Shown piece by piece: positions 9,037 to 19,138 of a stretch of 64,000 bases of DNA. Location: NCBI RefSeq assembly GCF_001311985.1, contig NZ_BBCJ01000020.1:1-64000 (forward strand). The letters run 5' to 3'. Both the position numbers and the translations under genes were made by a program. This DNA is from Geotalea toluenoxydans JCM 15764 (GTDB lineage: Bacteria; Desulfobacterota; Desulfuromonadia; Geobacterales; Geobacteraceae). Position 1 is the stretch's first letter; each line of letters starts with the position of its first letter. A model generated the notes under the pieces. It was given only the letters and a program-made list of their open reading frames with translations. It was not told the DNA's origin and searched no databases.

Positions 9037-11540
9037 ATGAAAGCAGTTATTATGGCCGGTGGCTTCGGCACCCGCATGCAACCCCTGACCTGTAATACTC
9101 CAAAGCCTATGGTTCCTCTCCTCAATCGACCGATCATGCTCCACATCGTCGAACTTTTGAAGAAGTACCACGTGACTGATCTGGTGCTGCTCCTTTACCA
9201 CCAGCCCAATATCATCAAGAATTTTTTCCGGGACGCGCCGATTTCGGTGTCAAAATTACGTACGTTACGCCGCTGGAGGATATGGGCACGGCGGGTGCTG
9301 TTAAATATGCGGAGAAATACCTCAACGAGCGCTTTCTCATCATCAGCGGCGATCTTCTTACCGATTTCAACCTGCAGAAGGTGCTCAATTTCCATGAGGA
9401 CAATAAGGCCCTGGCGACCATTACCCTGACCTCCGTCAAAGATCCGCTGCAGTTCGGCGTGGTCATAACCGATAAGGAGAAGCGGATAACCCAGTTTCTG
9501 GAGAAGCCGGGCTGGGGCGAGATCATCTCCGACACCATCAACACGGGCATTTATGTGCTCGAACCGGAGATATTCAAATATATTCCCGAGGGGGAAAATT
9601 TCGACTTCTCCCAGGACCTGTTTCCGCTGCTGCTGAAAAAGAAGGAGCCCCTGTTCGGTTTTCCGCTTAAAGGCTATTGGCGGGACATCGGCAATACCGA
9701 TTCGTATCGGGAGGCCCATCACGATATCCTGCGGGGCAAGGTATATGCTCGGATCGATGCCCACAAGCAGGACCTGATCGGCAAGGACCTGCGCATCGGC
9801 GCCGATGTCAAACTTGATCGAAGTGTCATTCTCGATGGCACCGTCGTCATCGGCGACAACTCCCAGGTCCAGGACAATGCCCAGCTGAAAGACACGGTCA
9901 TAGGCCGCAACTGCACCATCGAGCCGGGCGTGCGGCTTTCCCGCTGCGTGATCTGGGATAACGTCTACATCAAGCGGGGGGCCAAGATTACCGACAGTGT
10001 CATCTGCAACAATGTCAGTGTCGGCCAGGGCGTGGTCATGGAAGAAGGGACCATCGTTGCCGACGACACCTCCATCGGTGAGGAAGTGTACATCAAGCGT
10101 GATGTGAAGATTTGGCCGCGCAAGGTGATTGAGGGGGATCAACGGTAACGGGCAACCTCATTTGGGGCGAACGGTGGAAAAAATCGCTCTTTGAAGGCAA
10201 AATGATCAAGGGGCTTACCAATATCGAACTGACTCCGGAATTTGTCGCCAAGCTTGGATGTGCCTATGGCACCTCGCTGCAGAAGGGTAGCTTTGTCCTG
10301 GCTGGGCGTGATGCCTCCCTCTCTTCGCGGATGCTGAAGCGGAGCTTTCTCGGCGGCATACTTTCTGCAGGCGTCAACGTGCGCGACCTGAAGATGGTGT
10401 CGCTGCCCATAATGCGTTACAAGCTTCGCACCTTTGGCGAAGCCGGCGGGGTTCACTTCCGCCAGGCCATAGATGATCCGGCCTCCACGGAGATTGTCTT
10501 TCTCGATGCCGATGGTTTGGACTTTTCCAGTTCCATGGGCAAGAACGTGGAGCGGATCTTTTACAAGGAAAACTTCCGCCGTGCCCATCATATGGAGCCG
10601 GGGGGGATCAGCGAACTGCCCCAGGTGGCCGATTTTTACCGGGAAGGGTTTGCCCGCGCTTTGGACATGGAATTGCTGAGAAAGGCGGGATTCAAGGTGG
10701 TGGTGGATTTCAACCACTCCCCTGCTGGTCAGACTCTGCCGGCTATCCTCAACGATATGGGCTGCGAGGTTATCGGTATCAACGCCTACATCGATGAAGA
10801 GCGGGTGACGAAAAAACCGGAAAACAACGCACAGAGCTTGCAACAACTGGCAAAAATCGTTTCCTCTCTGGAGGCAAAAGCGGGATTCTGGCTTGATACC
10901 ACCTCTGAAGAGGTTATTCTTGTAGATGAGACGGGAAGGCTCTATGAGCCTCGGAATTTCTCACCCTGCTGGTGGCTCTTTCGTTAAAAACCGGAGTCAG
11001 GGGGGCATTTGCCGTGCCTGTTTCAGCACCGTCGGTTATCGAGCAGCTGGCACACGAGAAGGGATGCTCGGTCCGCCGTACCAAGAGTGCCGAACGATCC
11101 ATGATCGAAGCTGCCCAGTCTTCAGAGGTGATAATGGCCGGATCGATGGATGGACGCTTTGCCTTTCCAAAATTCCAGGCGGCTTTCGACGGCATGTTTA
11201 CCATCGCCAAAACCATCGAGCTGGCTGCGGCTGCAGAAATTCCCCTGTCCCGCATCCTGGATGACATCCCCCGGCGGACCTTCCTCCAGGGCAGGGTCCC
11301 CTGTGTGTGGGACATGAAGGGGGGATCATGCGCAAGATGAGTGAGGACAGCCTGGAGAGGGAGGCCATCTACATCGACGGCATCAAGGTTCATTTCGGAG
11401 AGGACTGGGTGCTGGTGCTTCCGGACCAGTACAACCCCTATGTGCATATTATCGCCGAGGCCAAGGACCAGAAGGTGGCCCACCGGCTGCTTGACGAGTA
11501 TCGGAAAAAAGTGGAGAAATGGAAAAAGGAGCTGCAATAA
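9037..11540 (+). CDS. Bifunctional mannose-1-phosphate guanylyltransferase/phosphomannomutase, frameshifted
   Basis: The N-terminal half is a sugar-1-phosphate nucleotidyltransferase (MAGGFGTRMQPLT, TPKPMVPLLNRP, then DMGTAGAVKYAE) followed by left-handed beta-helix hexapeptides (VIGDNSQVQDNAQLKDTVIG). The C-terminal half is a phosphohexomutase-like module (GRDASLSSRMLKRSF, DADGLDFSS, DFNHSPAG). The fused enzyme would convert mannose-6-phosphate to GDP-mannose or an analogous nucleotide sugar for surface polysaccharide. The frame breaks at about 9236, 10133, 10964 and 11325, the last in a run of six G. With four restored bases the gene encodes about 835 residues, my recollection of the size of the Geobacter two-domain homologues. 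The exact sugar specificity is not provable from sequence. AAGGAGTG lies before the ATG. Confidence 0.8.
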
Positions 11541-11544
11541 CAAC

Positions 11545-11607
11545 AGTTCGAAGTTCGGAGTTCGAAGTTAAAGGATTGAAACCTCGAACCTCGAACCTCG
11601 AACTTCG
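11545..11607. repeat. Inverted heptamer-repeat array (AGTTCGA type)
   Basis: The left arm is three 7-base units (AGTTCGA, AGTTCGG, AGTTCGA). The right arm is three units of CCTCGAA plus a fourth partial unit. The right arm is the reverse complement of the left with only G-T type differences, so transcripts can fold into a stem of over 20 bp around a loop of about 15 bases. It fills the gap between the ManC-PMM gene and the GH57 gene. Confidence 0.75.
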
Positions 11608-11621
11608 CACCGGGTTCTTAC

Positions 11622-13798
11622 ATGACAAACCCCCTGTACATAACCTTTCTCTGGCATATGCACCAGCCGTACTACAAGGACCCTCTCAAGGGTGAGTATG
11701 CGCTGCCCTGGACCTATCTCCATGCCATAAAGGATTATTATGACATGGCGGCAATTGTCGATGAAATCCCAGGAGCCCGAGCTGTTTTCAACCTGGTGCC
11801 CTCCCTCCTGGATCAGATCCTTGACTATGCTCCGGGGCTGCCGTAGATCAGTTTTTGCTGCTTGGACAGAAGGCGCCTGCAGATATGAAGGAGGAGGAGA
11901 AGCTTTTTATTCTGGAAAACTTCTTCTCTGCCAACCGTCAGCGGATGATAGAGCCTTACAAGCGTTATCTGGAGCTCTATTGCCTGGCCGGAGAAGGTGG
12001 CGGACTGGAAGAGCACCTGCGCCAGTTCAGGGACCAGGACTTCATCGACCTGCAAGTGTGGTTCTTTCTTGCCTGGACCGGGGAGGCGGCCAAGCGCCGG
12101 TTTCCCGAATTCAGGCAGCTGATGGAAAAGGGAAAGAACTTTACCGAAGAGGACAAGGCGCGGCTCTTTTCACGGCAGCGGGAGCTGATCGGGGAAATCA
12201 TTCCCTTGTACGGCAAGCTGCACGGGGAAGGAAAGGCCGAGTTGTCGGTAACACCCTATTTCCACCCGATCCTGCCGCTTTTATGCGATGTGAAAAAAGC
12301 CCGTGTTGCCATGCCCAAGGTCAATCTGCCGGCTGTTTCCTTTCAGCACCCGGAGGATGCCCATGCCCAGGTAGCCCAGGGCGTTGCACGTTTCGAGGAA
12401 ATCTTCGGCTTCAAACCAAAGGGAATGTGGCCGTCGGAAGGATCGGTAAGCGACGAGGCATTGGGCATTATTGCCGATTGCGGCATTGTCTGGGCGGCTA
12501 CCGACGAAGGAGTCCTCTCCCATACCTTGCCGGGAGGAATAGGTTCAAACAGGGAAGCCCTCTACCAGCCATACCAGTTTCAACAGCAGGGTCGTGAAGT
12601 TTCACTTTTTTTCGGGATCATGCATTGTCGGACCTGATTGGGTTTACCTATTCACAGTGGAGCCCTGAGCGGGCCGTTGCCGATTTTATTGACAGGCTGC
12701 AGGACATCCGCCACCGCATTCATGGCGCAAGGGTCGTGCCGGTGATACTGGACGGGGAGAATGCATGGGAGTACTATGCGGACAACGGGTACACTTTTTT
12801 GAGTCGCTCTATCGGGCTGTGGCAGAGAGCCCTGGACTGACGCCGGCCACTTTTTCCCAGGTGCTGGATCGGGTGCATGGCAGGCACAGCATCGGCCATA
12901 TCCATCCCGGATCATGGATAAATGCCAACTATGGCATCTGGATCGGCCATCCTGAAGAGAACCTCGGCTGGGATTATCTGGCCAAGGCCCGCCAGGCTGC
13001 CGTTGAGGCCAGTCCCGAGGTGGGGGCTCTGCTTTCCGGCAAAGGGGATGAAGCTCGGAAATTGCCATTGCCGTTTGCCGGTCACTCTATGCTGCGGAAG
13101 GGAGTGACTGGTTCTGGTGGTATGGAGACGACCATTTCTCTCCCCACAGCGACAGGTTTGATGCACTGTTTCGACGCCACCTGATGAATGTCTACCGACT
13201 GCTCGGTCTGAACATACCGACCGAGCTCTACGAGCCGATCAAGAAAAAAGGGGTGGCCGGTTTTGTCCGTGAACCGGCGGCACTGCTTTCACCTGCCATC
13301 AGCGGTTTTGTCACCGATTATTTCGAATGGCTTGCTGCCGGGCTCTATGACCTGACGAAGCAGGCATCGGCAATGCACGCGGCTGAAGCCCTGATGCAGT
13401 CCTTTTTCTATGGCTTCGATCGCAAATACATGTATTTCAGGATCGATGGCGTCCAATCACTGGGCAAGATCCTGCTGCCGCAAGACCATCTGAACCTGCA
13501 TCTGATCCATGAAAAAGAGTACCGGCTGACCATGGGCCTGGAGGCGGAAGAAGGGCCACTGTGGGTCAAAGGAGAAAGGGATTGGCATGCAACGGAAGCC
13601 ATGTGCTGCTGGAAAATAGTCAAGGTAGCCGAAGCACGAATTCCCCTGGACAGCCTTAACCTCTTGCCGGGTGACAAGCTTTTTGCATATTTTACCCTTT
13701 TGCGCGGCGAGGAAGAGATGGGCCGGTGGCCGGCGGATTCTCCGCTTATGCTGAGCTATGCAGGGGCGGATCTGGAGCTGGAAACGTGGCTCATTTAA
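11622..13798 (+). CDS. Glycoside hydrolase family 57 protein, frameshifted
   Basis: This is a GH57-type retaining alpha-glucan hydrolase or transglycosylase. The N-terminus begins ITFLWHMHQPYY, the family's HxHQP motif. KGMWPSEGSVSDEAL carries the usual glutamate nucleophile region, and VILDGENAWEYY and GSDWFWWYGDDH are later family motifs. Breaks occur near 11845, 12617, 12800 and 13057, each repaired by one base, giving about 726 residues. The start at 11622 has only weak Shine-Dalgarno support. It sits with galT and glgA, so a role in glycogen or maltodextrin turnover is likely, but hydrolase, branching and glucanotransferase activities cannot be separated by eye. Confidence 0.82.
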
Positions 13799-13802
13799 AT
13801 GC

Positions 13803-13895
13803 GGTGATTGGTGATTGGTGATTGGTGATTGGTGATTGGTGATTGGTGATTGGGTTGAAAAATGCCGCCGACCACCGACCATCAACCGCCGACCG
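13803..13895. repeat. Heptamer tandem repeat (GGTGATT x7) with a degenerate opposing array
   Basis: Seven perfect copies of GGTGATT run from 13803 to 13851. After 16 bases, a second array of four 7-base units on the opposite sense (CCGACCA, CCGACCA, TCAACCG, CCGACCG) occupies 13868-13895. The second array is only partly complementary to the first but keeps the GGT/ACC spacing of seven. It lies between the GH57 stop and the galT ribosome-binding site. Confidence 0.8.
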
Positions 13896-13912
13896 ATTCT
13901 AATGGAGGAAGA

Positions 13913-14842
13913 ATGTCTGAATTACGCTGGGACCCCCTGAAACTGCACTGGGTCATCATCGCCACCGAGCGGGGCAGGCGGCCGCGGGATTTTCAGGCGG
14001 AGCCCCAGGAGAAAGAGGTCGCCAGCTGTCCGTTCTGTTACGGCAACGAGGACAAGACCCCGGCGGAGATTTTCGCCATCCGGCCCTCGGGTCCTGCCAA
14101 CTCTCCCGGATGGAAGGTTCGGGTCATTCCCAACAAATATCCGGTGTTGCGGGTTGAGGGTGAGGTGAAAAGCAAAGGATACGGTGTCTATGACGTCATG
14201 TCAGGCATCGGTGCCCACGAGGTTATTATTGAGACCCCGCGCCATGACCAGGGGCTGGCGGATCTTTCGCCGGCTGAAATCACCGATGTCCTGAAGGCTT
14301 ACCGTACCCGTTATGTGGACCTCCGCCGGGATTTCAGGCTCCGTTACATGGTCCTCTTCAAAAATCACGGCATTCGTGCAGGTGCCACCCTTGCCCATTC
14401 CCACAGCCAACTCATCGCTGTTCCCTTGACGCCGCCGGTCGCGGCCACCGAACTGAAGATTTGCCGTGAGTTTTTCGAGAGCAAGGAACGCTGCATTTTC
14501 TGTGATCTGATCAATTTTGAATTGGAAAGCGGCAGCAGAATTGTCAAAGAATTTCCCAATTTTGTGACGATGACCCCGTATGCTTCCTGTTTTCCGTTTG
14601 AGTTGCGCCTGTATCCTAAAAAGCATTCCCACGACTTTGCCTTGATGGATGATGCCCAGCTGGGTGAACTGGCCATTGCCATGAAGGACATGCTGCTCAG
14701 GTTGAAGACGGTGCTGAAGGATCCTCCGTACAACTTCATTCTCCATACGGCTCCTCCCCGGCAGCCGCGGCTCGGCAAGCCGGAGTACTGGGGGTCCATC
14801 GAATACGATTATCATTGGCATATTGAACTGGTGCCGAGCTGA
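13913..14842 (+). CDS. galT: Galactose-1-phosphate uridylyltransferase (HIT superfamily)
   Basis: This protein of about 309 residues transfers UMP between UDP-glucose and galactose-1-phosphate, or acts as a related hexose-1-phosphate nucleotidyltransferase. CPFCYGNE holds the first zinc-binding cysteines, and a second pair lies in RCIFC. The catalytic HSHSQ sits in [11 protein letters not shown], matching the HxHxQ active site with the nucleotidylated histidine. GGAGG lies seven bases before ATG 13913, which fixes the start; the frame is open further upstream only into the repeat array. It stands between a GH57 enzyme and glycogen synthase, which suggests that it feeds nucleotide sugars into glucan metabolism. 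Confidence 0.88.
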   Translation: MSELRWDPLKLHWVIIATERGRRPRDFQAEPQEKEVASCPFCYGNEDKTPAEIFAIRPSGPANSPGWKVRVIPNKYPVLRVEGEVKSKGYGVYDVMSGIGAHEVIIETPRHDQGLADLSPAEITDVLKAYRTRYVDLRRDFRLRYMVLFKNHGIRAGATLAHSHSQLIAVPLTPPVAATELKICREFFESKERCIFCDLINFELESGSRIVKEFPNFVTMTPYASCFPFELRLYPKKHSHDFALMDDAQLGELAIAMKDMLLRLKTVLKDPPYNFILHTAPPRQPRLGKPEYWGSIEYDYHWHIELVPS

Positions 14843-14970
14843 CCCAGATCGCCGGTTTTGAATGGGGAACCGGTTTTTACATAAACCCAACGTCACCGGA
14901 GGATGCAGCTGCTTTCCTCCGTGAGGCAGACATTTAGTAAGAGGAAATATCATTGAGAGGTAGTACAGGT

Positions 14971-16461
14971 ATGAAAATTCTTTTTGTAGCATCAGAGGTT
15001 ACACCCTTCGCCAAAAGCGGCGGACTGGCGGATGTCACCGGCGCATTGCCGAAAAGCCTTAAAAAGCAAGGGCATGACGTGCGCATCATACTTCCCTTTT
15101 ACAGTGAGGTGGAGAGGGGGGGATACGGGATCCGAAAGGGGCGTAAGAGCGTCGACGTGATGATTGGCGGCTCCGTCAAAAGGGGGCTGTTCCGCCACAC
15201 CAATCTTGAGGACATTCCGGTCTACCTCCTGGAGAACAAGGAATATTTCTCCAGGGACCATCTCTATGGTTCGGCAAGTGGTGAATATCCCGACAACCAT
15301 CTGCGCTTTGCTTTCTTCTGCAGGGGGGTGCTCGATCTCCTGAAAAAGATGGATTACCGGCCCGACATCATCCATTGCCACGACTGGCAAACGGCCATGA
15401 TCCCGCTGATCCTGAAAAAAGAGAAGGGGGACGATCTCTTTTTCAGCAAGACCGGCACGGTTTTCACCATCCATAACCTGGCCTACCAGGGTTTGTTCCC
15501 CAAAGAGGCCATGGCGGACATGGGTCTCGACCCGTCACTGTTCACCATCGATTGTCTTGAGTATTACGGTAAGGTGAACCTTATCAAGGGGGCAATACTT
15601 ACTGCCGACGTTATCAATACCGTTTCCGAGACCTATTGCCGTGAGATTCTCACTCCCGAATCCGGTGATGGACTGGATGGAGTGCTGACTTTGCGCAAGA
15701 ACGATCTGTACGGAGTCTTGAACGGTATCGATTATGAACACTGGAATCCGGCGACAGACCGGGGCATAAGTAAAAATTTCACACCGGGTGCCCCCGCAGG
15801 AAAGGCCGCTAACAAAAAGGCCCTGCAAAAACGCCTCGGCCTGGAAATCGCCGAGGATATCCCCCTGATTGGCATGGTTTCCCGACTCACCGAGCAGAAA
15901 GGTCTCGACCTCCTGGAGGCACTTCTCCCCAGGATCGCAAAGGCCAAACTGCAGTTGGTGCTGCTAGGCACCGGGGATGAGAAATACCTGAAGCTTTTGC
16001 AGGAGTTCGCGGCCCTTGGCACGGACAACGTCTCCGTCAATATCGGCTTCCATCCGGAACTCGCGCCGCAGATTTATGCGGGGAGCGACATCTTCCTCAT
16101 GCCCTCCAGGTACGAGCCATGCGGATTGGGCCAGATGATCGCCCTGCGTTACGGAGCCGTTCCCGTGGTCAGAAAAACGGGCGGCCTGGCCGATACCATC
16201 TTCGACGAACGGGATCAGTCAAAGGAGCCGAACGGATTCTCCTTTGACGAATATACGCCTGAGGCCTTGTGGGAGGCGCTGTCACGGGCAGTTGAGGCCT
16301 ATTCCGACAAGCTTGCATGGAAAAAAATGATGAAGCGTGGCATGGCTGGCGATTTTTCCTGGAACACTTCTGCTCTGAAATATGAGGAGCTGTACCGTCT
16401 GGTCCTCGCCAAAAAGGGAGGTAGCAGGTGGCAGAAGAAAAAGACCTTCTGGAAGAACTGA
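14971..16461 (+). CDS. glgA: Glycogen synthase (ADP-glucose type, GT5)
   Basis: This 496-residue protein extends alpha-1,4-glucan chains from ADP-glucose. The N-terminal KSGGLADVTGALP is the ADP-glucose-binding KxGGL loop. The second Rossmann domain has MVSRLTEQKGLDLLE and the C-terminal EPCGLGQMIALRYG motif with the catalytic glutamate. The length is normal for bacterial GlgA. The start is ATG 14971, preceded by GAGAGGT. Its 3' end overlaps the start of a small acidic protein gene by 34 bases. It belongs to the sugar-nucleotide block with galT and GH57. Confidence 0.93.
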   Translation: MKILFVASEVTPFAKSGGLADVTGALPKSLKKQGHDVRIILPFYSEVERGGYGIRKGRKSVDVMIGGSVKRGLFRHTNLEDIPVYLLENKEYFSRDHLYGSASGEYPDNHLRFAFFCRGVLDLLKKMDYRPDIIHCHDWQTAMIPLILKKEKGDDLFFSKTGTVFTIHNLAYQGLFPKEAMADMGLDPSLFTIDCLEYYGKVNLIKGAILTADVINTVSETYCREILTPESGDGLDGVLTLRKNDLYGVLNGIDYEHWNPATDRGISKNFTPGAPAGKAANKKALQKRLGLEIAEDIPLIGMVSRLTEQKGLDLLEALLPRIAKAKLQLVLLGTGDEKYLKLLQEFAALGTDNVSVNIGFHPELAPQIYAGSDIFLMPSRYEPCGLGQMIALRYGAVPVVRKTGGLADTIFDERDQSKEPNGFSFDEYTPEALWEALSRAVEAYSDKLAWKKMMKRGMAGDFSWNTSALKYEELYRLVLAKKGGSRWQKKKTFWKN

Positions 16462-16580
16462 CCCAGGAAATAAAGAGGAACATTGACAGCAATAAAAACT
16501 TCCTGCAGCGGGTTTTCGACGAGGATTTTGAGTCGGAAGACGAGGAAAACGGGGAAGTCGAGGTGTTTGAGGAGCTGTAG
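16428..16580 (+). CDS. Small acidic protein overlapping glgA
   Basis: A 50-residue reading frame starts at GTG 16428 with GGGAGGT six bases upstream, inside the last codons of glgA. It is strongly acidic (DEDFESEDEENGEVEVFEE at the C-terminus) with a basic helix-forming middle (EIKRNIDSNKNFLQRVF). It ends just before the shared terminator, so it is co-transcribed and probably translationally coupled with glycogen synthase. I do not recognise a family; a partner or regulator of GlgA is a guess from position only. Confidence 0.6.
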   Translation: MAEEKDLLEELTQEIKRNIDSNKNFLQRVFDEDFESEDEENGEVEVFEEL

Positions 16581-16603
16581 GCCAAAGCACCACGGTTACT
16601 AGA

Positions 16604-16633
16604 AGCCGCTCTCGGAAAGGGAGCGGCTTTTCT
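16604..16633 (+). terminator. Rho-independent terminator after glgA operon
   Basis: AGCCGCTC and GAGCGGCT form an 8-bp GC-rich stem around a nine-base loop, followed by TTTTCT. It lies 24 bases after the small acidic gene. Confidence 0.85.
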
Positions 16634-16707
16634 ATTTCGCATGGGAGCAAACAGGTGAAAAAAGAAACACAAAGTGTGTGTAAATTGTTCCGCGAGTTGC
16701 GCTGGTG

Positions 16708-16736
16708 TTGACATTCGGCAAAGGTCCGCAATAATA
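16708..16736 (+). promoter_or_regulatory. Probable sigma-70 promoter of the arginine-catabolism pair
   Basis: A consensus TTGACA at 16708 is followed after 17 bases by ATAATA. The start codon of the next gene is about 60 bases downstream. Confidence 0.5.
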
Positions 16737-16796
16737 AACCCTCAAGGTGCAACGTGCCGACAAGGCGCGTCTGTTGCAGACAGCAGGAGAGTGGAC

Positions 16797-17897
16797 ATGC
16801 CAATTATTCCCGGATATATTCCACCTGATTTTACCTCGGCAAAGCTGGTCAACGCTCCGGTAGTGAAGACGGCGCCGGCTCCCCGGCATGGGGTGGCGCC
16901 GGATAACTTCCATGGCACGTCCAATCACCCCGAGTACATTCACCTGGGTCGGGGCAAATGGCTGCTGGTTTCCGAGAGCCGCATGGATGCAGTGCTGCTC
17001 CTGCGGGGAGAAACAGTGGCGGTGACCGAGGCGCGTCGCCTGCAAAAAGGGGATCCAGTGGTTGTGGGGAGGACGGAAGACGGGGAAGAAGGCATATACG
17101 TTCATCCTGACGGTTTTGCCAAAACCAGTGTTGCCGGAGCAGAAAAATTCTCTTTCCGTACCCGTGATACCCGCGAGACCCCTTTTTCCCGTTCCTATGA
17201 CCAATTGTACCGGATTTTGCGCCATGATCGGCAAAACGGCCATATTGTCTGGGTTCTCGGCCCGGCGGTGGCATTTGACAAGGATAGCCGCAGTGCCATG
17301 CAGGGGATTATCGAGGCGGGATACTGCCATGCAGTACTGGCCGGCAATGCCCTGGCCACCCACGATCTGGAAGCTGCCCTGTTTCGCACCGGGCTTGGGC
17401 AGGACATATATACCCAGGCATTGATGCCGCACGGCCACTACAATCATCTGGAAATCATCAACCGGGTGCGCAGCTACGGTTCGATACCTGCGGCTGTTGC
17501 TGCCCTTAAGCTGAAAGACGGTATCATCTGGGCTTGTGAAAAGGGGCAGATACCTTATGTGCTAGCCGGTTCCATTCGGGATGACGGACCGCTGCCGGAA
17601 GTTATCACCGATGTCTGTCAGGCCCAGGATGCCATGCGAGTGCAGGGGAGAAAAGCTACCACCGTAATTGCCGTGGCTACCCAACTCCACTCCATTGCCT
17701 TCGGCAACATGCTGCCCGGATACAAGGTGCTGGACAACGGCGAAGTCCGTCCGGTCTTCTTCTATGTCGTCGACATGACCGAGTTCTCTGCCGACAAGCT
17801 GGCCAATCGGGGTTCCGTTCAGGCGGTTGCCATTTTGACCAATGCCCAGGATTTCATGGTGAACCTGTGGCACAACCTTAATGACAGGAACGCCTGA
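16797..17897 (+). CDS. TIGR00300/LOR-SDH family protein, probable ornithine cyclodeaminase
   Basis: This is a 366-residue soluble protein. The central region (HIVWVLGPAVAFDKDSR, AVLAGNALATHDLEAALF, MPHGHYNHLE) resembles the LOR/SDH conserved domain of the TIGR00300 family. Archaeal and cyanobacterial members of that group convert ornithine to proline and ammonia using NAD. The next gene is arginase, whose product is ornithine, so the two would form a short arginine-to-proline route. CAGGAGAG precedes ATG 16797; the frame is open upstream but lacks a better start. Family assignment is from memory of motifs and the activity is inference supported by context. Confidence 0.68.
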   Translation: MPIIPGYIPPDFTSAKLVNAPVVKTAPAPRHGVAPDNFHGTSNHPEYIHLGRGKWLLVSESRMDAVLLLRGETVAVTEARRLQKGDPVVVGRTEDGEEGIYVHPDGFAKTSVAGAEKFSFRTRDTRETPFSRSYDQLYRILRHDRQNGHIVWVLGPAVAFDKDSRSAMQGIIEAGYCHAVLAGNALATHDLEAALFRTGLGQDIYTQALMPHGHYNHLEIINRVRSYGSIPAAVAALKLKDGIIWACEKGQIPYVLAGSIRDDGPLPEVITDVCQAQDAMRVQGRKATTVIAVATQLHSIAFGNMLPGYKVLDNGEVRPVFFYVVDMTEFSADKLANRGSVQAVAILTNAQDFMVNLWHNLNDRNA

Positions 17898-17936
17898 GGG
17901 TTTTCGGGAAGCCTGCAGCAGCTTGAGGGGGGAAAT

Positions 17937-18827
17937 GTGCGGAGGAAAATAAAGCTGATCGGTGTGCCCCTTGACCTGGGGCAGTCCCATCGTGGAGTGG
18001 ATATGGGCCCCAGCGCCGTGCGCTATGCAGGGTTGGCTGTGCGGCTGGCAAACCTGGGCCATGAGGTGTGGGATTGTGGTAACCTTTCGGTACCGGTGCG
18101 GGAGACTCTTTCCACCGTGAGGGATGTTGCCTATCTGGCAGCCATAACCAGGGTCTGCAAAGGGGCCTATCAGGCTGCAAGAGATGCAGTCGGGCATGGA
18201 TTCACGCCGGTATTTATCGGAGGGGACCATTCCCTGGCCATCGGCACCATCGGCGGCATTACCGAAGAGGAACCGGCCGGAGTAATCTACATTGATGCCC
18301 ACGGTGATTTCAACACGCCGAAGACTTCGCCATCGGGCAACATCCACGGCATGGTCCTCTCCCATCTTCTGGGTGACGGCTATGCCCGGCTGGTTAACCT
18401 GGGGAGAACGGGGCCGAAACTGAAGGCGGAGGATGTGGTTTTGGTGGGGGTGCGCGACCTTGACCCAAAGGAGAGGCTTCGCCTCAAGGAACAGAGGATC
18501 AAGGTGTTCACCATGCGCGATATCGACGAACAGGGCATGGGAAATATCGCCCGCCAGAGCCTGGATATACTTGGCCACCACAGTCGGATTCATGTCAGTC
18601 TCGATGCGGATGTACTCGACCCCATGGAGGCCCCGGGAGTCGGCACTCCTACCCCCGGTGGAATAACCTACCGCGAGGCTCAGCTGCTCATGGAGATAAT
18701 CGCCGACAGCAGGCGACTATCCTCTCTTGATGTGGTGGAGATTAACCCTGTTTTCGACAACCGCAACCACAGCGCCATGGTCGTCAGCGACCTGACCGCA
18801 TCCATTTTCGGAGAAAGAATTCTCTGA
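17937..18827 (+). CDS. rocF: Arginase
   Basis: This 296-residue ureohydrolase splits arginine to ornithine and urea. The binuclear manganese ligands are all visible: GGDHS, DAHGDFNTPKTSPSGNIHG, and SLDADVLDP. The N-terminal IGVPLDLGQSHRGVDMGPSAVRYAGL is arginase-like rather than agmatinase-like. The start is GTG 17937 with GAGGGGGG six bases upstream. It follows the cyclodeaminase-like gene by 39 bases in the same direction, which supports a joint role in arginine breakdown or proline supply. Confidence 0.88.
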   Translation: MRRKIKLIGVPLDLGQSHRGVDMGPSAVRYAGLAVRLANLGHEVWDCGNLSVPVRETLSTVRDVAYLAAITRVCKGAYQAARDAVGHGFTPVFIGGDHSLAIGTIGGITEEEPAGVIYIDAHGDFNTPKTSPSGNIHGMVLSHLLGDGYARLVNLGRTGPKLKAEDVVLVGVRDLDPKERLRLKEQRIKVFTMRDIDEQGMGNIARQSLDILGHHSRIHVSLDADVLDPMEAPGVGTPTPGGITYREAQLLMEIIADSRRLSSLDVVEINPVFDNRNHSAMVVSDLTASIFGERIL

Positions 18828-19088
18828 AAGCATTCATCCTTGTCCTCGGCGGTCTTCCTTCTATGAAAAAAGGCTCATCCCACATTCCCATGGTTGCCGC
18901 GACTTCGTCGGTTCGTTCGTTTGCCACAGCTGCGGACCTTGCGGTGCCGCCCGCATAATGGTGTCCGATGTTTGAATTGTCGGGTTGCCTCCGTTCAGCA
19001 TGTGGCGGGTGTCTGCTCGCCGCTGTAGCTCGTCGCTCTCTCCCGATGCCACGACTGCCTTCCCCGGAAATGTCTGAAGAACCAAAAA

Positions 19089-19121
19089 AGCCCTCCGGAA
19101 TTGCTTCCGGAGGGCTTTTTG
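19089..19121. terminator. Bidirectional rho-independent terminator
   Basis: A perfect 12-bp stem (AGCCCTCCGGAA and its complement) with a TTGC loop is flanked by an A run on the left and TTTTT on the right. It serves the convergent arginase and cytochrome genes. The 260 bases between arginase and this element show no gene I can support. Confidence 0.88.
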
Positions 19122-19138
19122 CTGCTGCTGACCCGTAT

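Noticed and set aside
13803-13895. CRISPR array
   Set aside because: Units are seven bases long with no unique spacers of constant length and no cas genes anywhere in the window.
18828-19088. Possible small gene or cytochrome remnant between arginase and the terminator
   Set aside because: Short fragments with CHSCG-like text appear, but frames are short on both strands and carry no start signals. I see nothing I can support.
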